Below, piece by piece: positions 17,202 to 26,500 of a stretch of DNA of 33,621 nt. The stretch lies in the NCBI GenBank assembly GCA_947177005.1, contig CAMWSZ010000001.1, forward strand, positions 1-33,621, written 5' to 3'. Under the pieces are notes generated by a model, which worked only from the letters and a program-made list of their open reading frames with translations, made no database searches and was not told where the DNA came from. Position 1 is the stretch's first letter. Each line of letters begins with the position of its first letter. The position numbers and the translations under genes were made by a program. Source of the stretch: an uncultured Clostridia bacterium (GTDB lineage Bacteria; Bacillota; Clostridia; Oscillospirales; Oscillospiraceae).

Positions 17202-18492
17202 TTCAAATCTGGGGCGCGTGTCCCTGGTTCCGAGGGGACTCTACAATCCCAATACACGGTACGAACGCCTGGATCTGGTGCTGTACCATAGAAACGCATA
17301 CGTGGTGATACGCCCTGTGCAGGGCGTGGAGCCCGTGGACGGCGGCGACTATATGCTGCTGGCGCAGGGAATCGGAGACGGCGGTATGGTGCCCGAGGAC
17401 TTGTTTTTCATCAAGGCCCAGAGCTGTGACCCTGAACTCGGTTCCGTCTCCGGCAGCGGGACGGTCTTCAACGGCGTCACCACCACCGTTACCGCTCACG
17501 CTGAAGGCAAAAATTCTTTCCTGCACTGGTCAGAAAATGGAGAGACCGTCAGCCTGGAACCGTCCTACAGCTTTGCCGTTGACCGGGACAGAACCCTGCT
17601 TGCTGCTTTCGAAAAGTACCAGTTTGCTTTGCAATGGGCCGGATCCGCCATGCCTGTTTCCGCCAAATGGTCCTCTGTCGCTTACGGTGACGGCGTGTTC
17701 GTCGCAGTGTCAAACACCGATAAGGCCGCTTGCAGTTCCGACGGCGGGAAAACTTGGACGGAATCCGCTATGCCCAGTACAGTTGACCGGAGTACCGTCA
17801 CCTACGGAAACGGCGTGTTCGTCACGGCGGGCTTCAACCGCTATGCCGCTTACAGTACCGACGGCGGGAAAACCTGGACGGAGTCGGATATGCTGCAAAA
17901 TTTTCAGTGGCGTTCCATTGCCTTCGGTGACGGTGTGTTTATCGCATTGGGTTACGTCGGAAGAACCACGGCCGCCCGCAGTAAAGATTTCGGGAAAACT
18001 TGGGAATTCATTACAATGCCGTCGTTGGGGTCGTCCGGGAACTGGTATGCCGCCGCTTACGGTGACGGCGTGTTTGTCGCAATTGCATACGGTAGCCGCA
18101 AAGCCGCCTACAGTACCGACGGCGGAGATACCTGGACGGAATCCGTGCTGCCAGGCACCACCGACTGGCGCGAATGGCGTTCCGCGGCCTACGGTGACGG
18201 CGTGTTTGTTACGGTCGGATGGGGCGGTGCTTCCGCTCGCAGTACCGACGGCGGCAAGACCTGGTCAGAACCAAATTTGCCGTCGGATACACACTGGTCG
18301 TCTGTCGTGTACGGAAACGGCACATTTGTCGCCGTGTCCAGACGCGGCGTGTCCGCTTTCAGTACCGACGGCGGGGAAAACTGGACTGTCGCTGAAATGC
18401 CGTTTTCGGAAAACTGGTATTCTGTTGCTTACGGCGATGATACGTTTGTCGCCGTCGCTAACAGCACCAGCAACGCAGTTTTCAGCGTCTGA
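17191..18492 (+). CDS. Tail fibre/receptor-binding candidate with Asp-box (BNR-like) beta-propeller
   Basis: N-terminal SSNLGRVSLVPRGLYNPNTRYERLDLV...GVEPVDGGDYMLLAQG module; seven YG(D/N)xxFV strands and six S-x-D-x-G-x-x-W Asp boxes. Confidence 0.8.
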   Translation: MKVSSNLGRVSLVPRGLYNPNTRYERLDLVLYHRNAYVVIRPVQGVEPVDGGDYMLLAQGIGDGGMVPEDLFFIKAQSCDPELGSVSGSGTVFNGVTTTVTAHAEGKNSFLHWSENGETVSLEPSYSFAVDRDRTLLAAFEKYQFALQWAGSAMPVSAKWSSVAYGDGVFVAVSNTDKAACSSDGGKTWTESAMPSTVDRSTVTYGNGVFVTAGFNRYAAYSTDGGKTWTESDMLQNFQWRSIAFGDGVFIALGYVGRTTAARSKDFGKTWEFITMPSLGSSGNWYAAAYGDGVFVAIAYGSRKAAYSTDGGDTWTESVLPGTTDWREWRSAAYGDGVFVTVGWGGASARSTDGGKTWSEPNLPSDTHWSSVVYGNGTFVAVSRRGVSAFSTDGGENWTVAEMPFSENWYSVAYGDDTFVAVANSTSNAVFSV

Positions 18493-18517
18493 TATATCAC
18501 GGAGGTGAACAGCATCT

Positions 18518-19867
18518 ATGGAAGTCAGTACAAACCTGGGTCGCGTATCTGTCGTCCCAAAAGGCACCTACAGCCCCGATACTAAGTATGAACGCCTGGA
18601 TCTGATCCATTATCAGGGCTCAGGCTACGTCGTACTGAGAGAAGTGCAGGGCGTGGAGCCGGCCGGCGGCGAGGACTATATGCTGCTGATAGAAGGCAGC
18701 GCCGGGCCGGACGGAAGGCTGCCGGAAGAACTGTACGCTGTCCGCGTCCAGTCCGGCAGCCCCGAACTGGGCGCGGTTTCCGGCGGCGGTATGGTCTTCG
18801 GCGGCGTCCTGACTACCGTCAACGCTATGCCGAAAGGGGAAAATAAATTTATCGCCTGGCTGGAAAACGGTGAGGCCGTCAGCTCCGCCCCCTCCTACAC
18901 CTTTCCCGCAAACCACGACCGCACCCTCTTGGCCAGTTTCGAGGAATATGTATTTTTGAGGTGGGCGGAATCCGCAATGCCGTCGGATAATAACTGGTAC
19001 TCTGCCGCATACGGGAACGGTACATTTGTCGCCATTGTATCGAATGAGCATGCAGGCAGCAGCGCTGCCGCCTACAGTTCTGACGGCGGAAAAACCTGGA
19101 CCAAGTCTACACTGCCGTCAGCAGCATTAGCCTGGCTGGATGTCGCATATGGCAACGGCGCGTTTGTTGCCATATCAGCTGTTACCATAACGGATGGCGA
19201 ACAAGAATACGGTTCTAATAAAGCCGCTTACAGTTCCAATGGAGGAAAATCCTGGTCTTCCCTTACCATGCCCTCCAAAAAAATGTGGAAATGTATTGCT
19301 TTTGGAGACGGGGTGTTTGTTGCCACTGCTTGGGAAGGAGACTGCATTGCTTACAGCACTGATACCGGAAAATCTTGGACAGAGGTAAGTATTCCATTTC
19401 ACAGAGTAGGAATCGTTGCCTATGGAAACGGCTCATTTGTTGTTATTGAATCCGATGGCAACCGCTACTCCAATAAAGCCGTTTACAGCACAGACGGAGG
19501 AAAATCCTGGACAGAATCTGCCTTGCCTACAGCTTCGCTTTGGAATAGTATCGCATACGGCGGCGGAGTTTTTGTTGCAGTATGCTCCGTTAATAGTGAT
19601 CTCGCCGCTTACAGCGCGGATAATGGGAAAACATGGGCTTTGTCTCACCTGCCGTCCGTGGGGCGCTGGTGTTCAATTGCTTATGGTAACGGCGCGTTTG
19701 TCGCAATTGCACAGGGAACCACTGAAAACGTTGCTTACAGCATTGACGGCGGAAAAACCTGGTGTCAATCTACTCCGCTGCCCGCTGCAAAATGGAATTC
19801 CCTCGCATATGGAGACGGTACTTTTGTTGCTTTGTCCGACGGTAGTATTGCCGCTTACACTGCATAA
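18518..19867 (+). CDS. Second, paralogous tail fibre/receptor-binding candidate with Asp-box propeller
   Basis: Same N-terminal module (STNLGRVSVVPKGTYSPDTKYERLDLI); seven YGxGxFV strands and six Asp boxes. Confidence 0.8.
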   Translation: MEVSTNLGRVSVVPKGTYSPDTKYERLDLIHYQGSGYVVLREVQGVEPAGGEDYMLLIEGSAGPDGRLPEELYAVRVQSGSPELGAVSGGGMVFGGVLTTVNAMPKGENKFIAWLENGEAVSSAPSYTFPANHDRTLLASFEEYVFLRWAESAMPSDNNWYSAAYGNGTFVAIVSNEHAGSSAAAYSSDGGKTWTKSTLPSAALAWLDVAYGNGAFVAISAVTITDGEQEYGSNKAAYSSNGGKSWSSLTMPSKKMWKCIAFGDGVFVATAWEGDCIAYSTDTGKSWTEVSIPFHRVGIVAYGNGSFVVIESDGNRYSNKAVYSTDGGKSWTESALPTASLWNSIAYGGGVFVAVCSVNSDLAAYSADNGKTWALSHLPSVGRWCSIAYGNGAFVAIAQGTTENVAYSIDGGKTWCQSTPLPAAKWNSLAYGDGTFVALSDGSIAAYTA

Positions 19868-19882
19868 CAGGAGGTGAAACAG

Positions 19883-20194
19883 ATGCCGGAAAAATGCAGT
19901 GAATCCCCGCGGGACTGTCCGCTGCTGCCGCGAATAGAGGCGTTGGAGCAGGACAGCAGGCACAATAAGGATGCCCACAAAGAATTTTACGGAAAGCTGG
20001 AAGCATCCCATACCAACGTCGCCTTGATTGAACAGCGGCTGAATCAGATCAAAGAGGATACCGGGGAAATCAAGGAATCAGTTCAGGATATGAAGGAAAA
20101 GCCTGCAAAACGCTGGGAGAGCATGGTGGAAAAAGTGCTGGGCGCTGTTGCATTGTCAGTGATCGCGTTTTTGTTGGGGAAGGTGGGACTATGA
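19883..20194 (+). CDS. Hemolysin XhlA-like lysis accessory protein
   Basis: MPEKCSESPRDCPLLPRIEALEQDSRHNKDAHKEFYGKLEA...IKESVQDMKEKP..W..MVEKVLGAVALSVIAFLLGKVGL: coiled coil plus single C-terminal TM; RBS AGGAGG upstream. Confidence 0.75.
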   Translation: MPEKCSESPRDCPLLPRIEALEQDSRHNKDAHKEFYGKLEASHTNVALIEQRLNQIKEDTGEIKESVQDMKEKPAKRWESMVEKVLGAVALSVIAFLLGKVGL

Positions 20195-20286
20195 GTTTTG
20201 TACCGTACGCGGAGAAAAATAAGCTGTACCGGAAACTATGGAGAGATTTGAATACACTAAAACTACCGATTAGGAGGTACATATGA
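20191..20286 (+). CDS. 31-aa micro-ORF in lysis cassette
   Basis: MSFVPYAEKNKLYRKLWRDLNTLKLPIRRYI*; ATGA overlaps with both the upstream gene (20191-20194) and the downstream holin (20283-20286). Not in the ORF track. Confidence 0.55.
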   Translation: MSFVPYAEKNKLYRKLWRDLNTLKLPIRRYI

Positions 20287-20495
20287 TAAAAATTGATTGG
20301 AAACGGAAATTGAGTTCCCGGAAACTGTGGGCAGCAGTGTGCGGTATCGTCACCGGCCTGGCGATGGTATTCGGCCTGGATGAGAATACCATTACTACTG
20401 TAGCGGGCGCTGTGATGTCCGCTGCGTCCGTGGTGGCCTACATCATGGCCGAAGGCAAAGTGGATGCGGAGGGCGTGAAAAATGGGGGCGAGTAA
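20283..20495 (+). CDS. Phage holin
   Basis: 70 aa; MIKIDWKRKLSSRKLWAAVCGIVTGLAMVFGLDENTITTVAGAVMSAASVVAYIMAEGKVDAE. Confidence 0.85.
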   Translation: MIKIDWKRKLSSRKLWAAVCGIVTGLAMVFGLDENTITTVAGAVMSAASVVAYIMAEGKVDAEGVKNGGE

Positions 20496-21138
20496 GGACC
20501 CGCTGCGGATTGCTGTGGAAGAATTGGGCGTCACGGAGAAACCGGCAAACAGCAACAGCGTTAAATACAACACTTGGTTTTATGGCCGTGCAGTGTCCGG
20601 CAGTGCCTACCCTTGGTGTATGGCGTTTGTACAGTGGTGTTTCGATCAGGCCGGACGGACCCTGCCCTGCAAGACAGCATCCTGTTCCGCCCTGCTGAAC
20701 TGGTACAGGCAGAACCAGCCGGAATGCGTCGTAAAAACACCGCAGCCCGGTGACATCGTGATCTACAACTTTGGCCATACCGGGATCGCGGAGAGTGCCG
20801 CCGCGTCCACAATCACCGCGATTGAGGGCAATACGTCGGCAGGCAATTCCGGCAGCCAGTCCAACGGCGGCGGCGTGTTCCGGAGAGTCAGAAGTAAAAC
20901 ACTTGTGACGGCCTATATCAGACCGCTGCAAATCAATACAGAGGAGAAGGATATCATGACAGGCAAAGAGATTTACGATGCGCTGCAAAGCTATCTTGCA
21001 CAACAGCTCGTGCCAGACTGGGCAAAAACAGAGCTGCAAGAGGCGGTTGATCTTGGCATCACCGACGGCAGCAATCCCATGCAGCTAATTCCACGCTATC
21101 AGACCGCTATCATGACCAAACGGGCCGTGAAACGCTGA
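20482..21138 (+). CDS. Endolysin with CHAP-type amidase/peptidase domain
   Basis: AYPWCMAFVQWCFDQAG (Cys motif) ... PQPGDIVIYNFGHTGIAE (His motif) ... IEGNTS; C-terminal extra domain. Confidence 0.88.
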   Translation: MGASKDPLRIAVEELGVTEKPANSNSVKYNTWFYGRAVSGSAYPWCMAFVQWCFDQAGRTLPCKTASCSALLNWYRQNQPECVVKTPQPGDIVIYNFGHTGIAESAAASTITAIEGNTSAGNSGSQSNGGGVFRRVRSKTLVTAYIRPLQINTEEKDIMTGKEIYDALQSYLAQQLVPDWAKTELQEAVDLGITDGSNPMQLIPRYQTAIMTKRAVKR

Positions 21139-21305
21139 TCCCTGCTTGGGTGGTTACGGTGGGCAGCCTTAGGTCTTTCGTCACGACGGTTTTGATCTCG
21201 CCGTTTTCTATAGTAAACGTCATAAGCTTTTTCTTTTCCCGTTCGCTGTGCGGGCGGGAAAAGATGGAAAAGCAATTCAGTAAGCGCAAAAATTATAGTC
21301 GTCTA

Positions 21306-21383
21306 CTATATGTGTTCAATCATTTCCGTAAAGCCGGGACGCTGGAAATTCGCGCCGCTCCACCCATCGTCAATGTAGATTTC
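21306..21383 (-). pseudogene. Serine-recombinase fragment
   Basis: Minus-strand translation EIYIDDGWSGANFQRPGFTEMIEHI* matches the serine recombinase 'DDGxSGxNFxRPGFxxMI' block, then a stop. Confidence 0.75.
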
Positions 21384-21433
21384 TGTCGTTTCTTTCTGAA
21401 AGTTACGACTTTGACAGTTTTTCTGCCAAATAT

Positions 21434-21475
21434 CACTAAATCAGGCGTTCAATAGAGTGCTTTGCTGATTTAGTG
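21434..21475 (+). terminator. Candidate terminator of the late operon
   Basis: CACTAAATCAG (21434-21444) / CTGATTTAGTG (21465-21475), perfect 11-bp stem followed by TTATTTTA on the plus strand. Confidence 0.4.
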
Positions 21476-21477
21476 TT

Positions 21478-21569
21478 ATTTTACCACAGCCATCTACGAA
21501 AAACACATGCGGAACAAGGTTATGCTCTTTAGCATAGGTTTCGAGAATGCGTTTATGAGAAGTGATTTG
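21478..21569 (-). pseudogene. Second serine-recombinase N-terminal fragment
   Basis: Minus-strand translation QITSHKRILETYAKEHNLVPHVFFVDG resembles the serine recombinase 'SI..QK.IL..YA......FFVDDG' block; similarity is lost afterwards and a stop follows. Confidence 0.55.
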
Positions 21570-21718
21570 TCAAGGGTATTTTCACCAAGCTTCTACCGAT
21601 TGGCAAATTATCCAAAGGGCCAAGGTATCAGACGCATTTTCGAGAATATCGGACAACAGAACGTCTATCAATTAGATGGGCGTTCTGTTTATGAGTGCTA
21701 TTCAGGGATGTTTGAGTT

Positions 21719-23569
21719 TTACAGAAATTCCCTCCAAAATCCGATTTGAGGCTCGTTATATGTGCCTACAATAAGCCCTCTATCCAGAAATCCGTTACGC
21801 TCTTCACAGCAGGTTTCAGGGAGCAGACCACAAGCATAGCAGGCTGCTAAATTTAGTGAATCACGCCCTTGTCCTCTGCTCATAATGCAGACTGGATCGT
21901 TTGAACAGACCTTTGCGTTTTTAATAGCTTTCTTAAATATTTGTGGCAAAGCATCTGGGCGACCTTGGCGTACTAATCCTCCGAGAGTTCCTTCAGAATC
22001 GCCGCTTGCAGTGTAGATAAATATTCCGGCCATGTTCTTACCGTCATCCACTTCGGAGCAGTACAGGCGCTCACTCAAGGAGGCAATGCTATATCCGCAC
22101 TCGAAACTCAACTGAGAAATCAGAAGATGTGATAAAGTATGTAGCATAATAAATTTGGGGGTAATTGCCCGTGGATGATTTTGGCCGATAAAAGATTTTC
22201 GATAGTTTTCGGCTATTCTCTGTACCCGTTCATTAATAGACGGATGGCTGGCAATCCATGAGTCGATCTCCTCTTGATTAAATTCAATAAAAATCCCCTC
22301 GCCTCGAACTTCATATGCAGGATACCATCTTGTCTGCGGCTCTTTAATACTTACAAAACCTTTATCTTCTTTGTTCATGATAGGGTTGAGTCGCGAAAAG
22401 CCAATCAACGCATTAACCACCCGAACCTTCTCAATTAGAGAAACAGATTTTACATGAGGAATACCATATTCTTGGATGTCGATGGATTCTCTCAAAAAAT
22501 CTCCGAGAGATTGTGTCGGAGATTCCAATTCCCCAGATAAAGCAAGATATTCTTCAATCCGATATTGTACACTAGTGACATCAATTTCTCCCGATGCAGG
22601 TTCCAGCCACTTACGTGTTAAAACTTTCTCTACATCAGATATTGATGCACCGATTTCTAAAGAAATCCTTTCGACCCATTTGAAAAATCTTTTCTTAATT
22701 ATGGCAATTTTATCGTCTTCGTCATCCTCATCGTTGATGATTGTGATACAAGCCTCAAAAGCTTTACTACTCTCTATTTTCGCATTGAGTTTATCGGCAT
22801 ATGGGGGAATGACCAGCGAACTATAAACTACCGGAAAATATACCGATGATGCACCACGCTGGACAGTTCTTGGGTAGCACCCACACCCTTCTTTAGAATG
22901 CCTGAATGGGTGTCCTCCTTCGCAACGGAAAATACTCATATCTCCGTCTGCATCAGCTTTCTCAAAAGCATCTTTGTCAAAAGCACCTTTAAGAGTTGTA
23001 CTCGCGCCGCAGGAACAACTAACGCTGAGTCCTTCGAGTCCTTCGGTGGCAGATGCTCCGGTTTTGAATTTTAGTTCCGGATGTGCGCAAATTGGTTTTT
23101 TGGCCTTTGCATGAACCCATTTAACCCATGGAAAGTCATTGAGATGTCCGTTTTCACAGACAGTTACAATACGTGCAACGACCAAATCCTGCCGACACTT
23201 TGGACACTGCATGTGTTGTGCCATATAGGGATCGGATTCGAGCAATTTGGAACGTGCTTTTGCTTTGTATTGGGCAATCCAATCCTTAAGAGGTTGGAAG
23301 GTTCTGCATTTCGGGCAAAAGTACCATTCGGGAAAACGAGAATATGCGATATTAGTTGGTAGCGCAAACCAATCAACATCAAGTGCTTTGGCAAAGCGGT
23401 CATCATATATTTTTCTGTAGCCGCTCCAATACTCAGGTGCAGCAGTAACAAGTGTTTGATCGGGGAAATCCACCATGGCTCCGACACCATACTGGAGTAC
23501 AGCCTGTGCAGCACGAACAGAATGTGTAACCCTGTTCAAATCAATTTTTTGCTTTATCTGTTCAGCCAT
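21719..23569 (-). CDS. drmB: DISARM protein DrmB (DUF1998 domain, zinc fingers)
   Basis: 616 aa; WYFCPKCRTFQPL, QCPKCRQDLV; C-terminal MAGIFIYTASGDSEGTLGGLVRQGRPDALPQIFKKAI...CSNDPVCIMSRGQGRDSLNLAACYACGLLPETCCEERNGFLDRGL; directly downstream of drmA. Confidence 0.9.
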   Translation of the reverse strand: MAEQIKQKIDLNRVTHSVRAAQAVLQYGVGAMVDFPDQTLVTAAPEYWSGYRKIYDDRFAKALDVDWFALPTNIAYSRFPEWYFCPKCRTFQPLKDWIAQYKAKARSKLLESDPYMAQHMQCPKCRQDLVVARIVTVCENGHLNDFPWVKWVHAKAKKPICAHPELKFKTGASATEGLEGLSVSCSCGASTTLKGAFDKDAFEKADADGDMSIFRCEGGHPFRHSKEGCGCYPRTVQRGASSVYFPVVYSSLVIPPYADKLNAKIESSKAFEACITIINDEDDEDDKIAIIKKRFFKWVERISLEIGASISDVEKVLTRKWLEPASGEIDVTSVQYRIEEYLALSGELESPTQSLGDFLRESIDIQEYGIPHVKSVSLIEKVRVVNALIGFSRLNPIMNKEDKGFVSIKEPQTRWYPAYEVRGEGIFIEFNQEEIDSWIASHPSINERVQRIAENYRKSFIGQNHPRAITPKFIMLHTLSHLLISQLSFECGYSIASLSERLYCSEVDDGKNMAGIFIYTASGDSEGTLGGLVRQGRPDALPQIFKKAIKNAKVCSNDPVCIMSRGQGRDSLNLAACYACGLLPETCCEERNGFLDRGLIVGTYNEPQIGFWREFL

Positions 23570-23571
23570 AC

Positions 23572-26500
23572 TTAATTATCCTCCCATACTACAACTTGGC
23601 CCGGTACAGGCGTATCGACATTTCTCATAGATGTGAGTGTGTTTAATGCAGGATCATGTCCAGAGGAATTGTATTGCTTCAATAACCGATGGTCCTCATC
23701 ACTTGGAGATTTCACCATGAAACGACGTCCAAAATACAACAGAGGATGTCCTTCTGCCGTAGCACATTCATCTACAAGGCTTTGCCACTTCTCGATAAAT
23801 TCCTGAATTTCTCTACTAATGGCAGATACATCATCCTTTGCTCCATTGCTTGCACGATTATTTATTTCCCTAACCCGATTTATGATATATTGTTCAACCT
23901 CTCGAATGATGTCTTGGTGATACTCCGAGTCAAAATATCCGGCATCCTTGTCCTGACTCAGCCTAGCCTTAAATCGGATTATCGTGGCGAGTATTGCATG
24001 GAGAGCCCGCTCTCTTGATGGTTTGGAAAACGGTGTCGCACCAGTTGGCTCTACAAATCGATAATATGACTCATGATATGAACGGAACCGTTCATAGTGA
24101 GAACGATCGCGGCTCTTGGTGGCATCGTATTGTACAAACACAACACCGGGGTAATTGCGCCCCACACGACTGGATGCCTGAATGTATTCGCTGGTGAGCT
24201 TGGGTTGGCCCATCATCAGCATAACATTAAGACGTGCAACATCTATTCCGACCGAGATCATATTTGTAGCCAGAAGAATATTGGAGGCATACCGTTTGGC
24301 AGCTCTATTTTCTTCTGAGTATTCAACCTTCTCAAGTTTATCTAAAGTTTCATTTAGTTCGGTAGTCGAAACTCGGCTCGTTAATTCGTCTGCACCGATT
24401 ATCAGCCGTCGTGTTGTGAAAAATCGGTTGGCGGTACGCACAATGAAGTCTTTCACGTCATCGTCTACCAATGTCGAAGCCTTTCCCAAATCTCTTAAGC
24501 TGTTAAAATAAACTGTGAGTGTCCATAGCTTGTCCTTCACAACATAGGGCAAATCCATCATGTCTGTCCTCTGCAACATAGCAGCCATCATACGGATCTC
24601 GGTCATGGCCTTTGTCTTTCCGGAAGGCATTATACCGACATATTTTCGCCCATACATTCCCTTTGCATAATCAATAGGTGCTTCTTTTGCAAAGAATGAG
24701 TCATCGGCATCAATACCCGGAGCGGGAAATTGCATCACATCTCGATTGTAGAGTACGGAACATTGTTCTTTTGCTTTCCTGATAGTTGCGGTAGATGCAA
24801 TGATCTTTGGGCGGATTCCCTTTTGACTGCACAAAGCATCAACAGCTGTTTCATATAGGCCGACAATGGTTCCTAACGCTCCGGAAATCAGATGCAGCTC
24901 GTCCTGAATTATTAACTCCGGAGTACGGTTGTTTGAACCCACGGAGAAAAAAGCCCCGATTCTTCCGTCCCATGGCATCATGGCAAACTTATCAACCGTT
25001 CCAAATAGCAGAGTGGGAGGGGTATCATACAATTCGTCGTCAATTATCTGAATCGGTAATCGGGCAGTAAAATGGCACTCTTCATGAGGGCAATGCATAT
25101 AAAAGTGTTTTCCGCGCATTGCGTATCCCCATGCTCCTACCAGTCGAGACCCTTTTTCATCCTTTACCATTTTCGTGCCGCACCAGGGACATTTGAGAAC
25201 TTGAAATTTGTTATGGCGCTCTTTCTCGTTGCGAACATAATAGGGCTTGCTTACAGAAATCAGCTTGTTCAGATGATATTTCGCATCATCGTTCTTATTT
25301 GGTATATGAGCGCCACCTATCCAGAGGCCTATAGTAATAGGGTCGTTTCCCAAAGTGTAGGTCGGATATTTATGTTCCCTGTTAAGGCTGTCCTGCCTGA
25401 TATATTCGCAGGCACAAATAAGTGTTGCGGCTCGTGTAAACTGTTGGGCAGTCAGAAGCCTTAGTGTATAGCGCATAATTACCGCCGTTCCGCCGCTCTC
25501 TTGCAGACAGCTAAGCTTGCGGTAAAAGATGGTGAATGCCGTTAAACCCAGATAAGCTTCGGTTTTGCCGCCACCGGTGGGAAACCAAATCAAGTCAACA
25601 ATACTGCGATCCTCCGAAGTGTCGCTGACGATAGAATCTATATCCATCAACAGGAAAGCTATTTGGAACGGTCTCCATTTTGTATTGTCGTCCGACTCTG
25701 TACGATAATTTAGGCCAAGAAGTCTCTTAGCGATTTCCTCATCATCGTCATATCTATCCTCATTTGACATATCAGCCTGCATTTTCAAATGTACCCGTTG
25801 CATAAACATTGCTCTGTTGGCAAGTAAAAACGCACTATAGGCGTTTTCGTTAGTTTTTAGCGTCTCAATCCCGGAGTACATACGCTTATACGCACGCCTA
25901 CAGTCGATAATGTTTCGTGTGGCAGCCGCTTGGTATTGGGGGTCTAATTTTTTGGCAATTTCAGAAATATCGTCTACCCAGCTTTTATATAAATCAACCA
26001 GTGCAGTCATAGAGCAAAGTCGCTGATCCTTTGAGGCATCGCTTAGATCAGACAAATATTTCATAGACAATTCCCGGTCGGTAAGACGAGTATTTTCGGG
26101 CAACGAAAAACTCATTGAGGGGATTTCACGCACAGGGAAAAATTCGCTCCAAATGCTGCCGTGTCCACTGTCATCGATCTTCCAGTCAACAGAAGTACCA
26201 AGCCCTGTTCCGTATATCTTCTTATCCCGATATAACAGAGCGAGAGACTGCTCCTCCTCATCCATTGAATCTATATCCGCATCGGGATTGCTCTCGATGA
26301 ACACAAAGTTGTTATTTTGGGTGCTAATTGTTATCTTAGATTGGAAAATACAGTGGTACGGTTTGGCTGGGGACTCCTCCAGCGCATTTACGAGCATAAC
26401 GGTTATGGACCAAATATCGTCACCCATCCGAGTCCTTAGAGCAACGATCTTAGCAGGCGTATGGTCAAGATTCTTGTTTCGCTCATCCTCTACATAGTCG

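Noticed and set aside
17426-18508. 360-aa plus-strand ORF overlapping the first propeller gene in another frame
   Set aside because: Pro/Ser/Thr-rich off-frame translation mirroring the repeats; the 17191-18492 frame carries the Asp boxes.
17191-19867. Functional sialidases
   Set aside because: Only Asp-box propeller repeats are visible; catalytic signatures of GH33 sialidases are not apparent.
21233-21263. CTTTTCCCG/CGGGAAAAG hairpin as an intrinsic terminator
   Set aside because: No T-tract follows on either strand; 21434-21475 is a better candidate for the late operon.
21150-21749. Plus-strand ORFs 21150-21455 and 21507-21749
   Set aside because: Overlap minus-strand serine-recombinase relics; no domain or convincing RBS in the plus frames.
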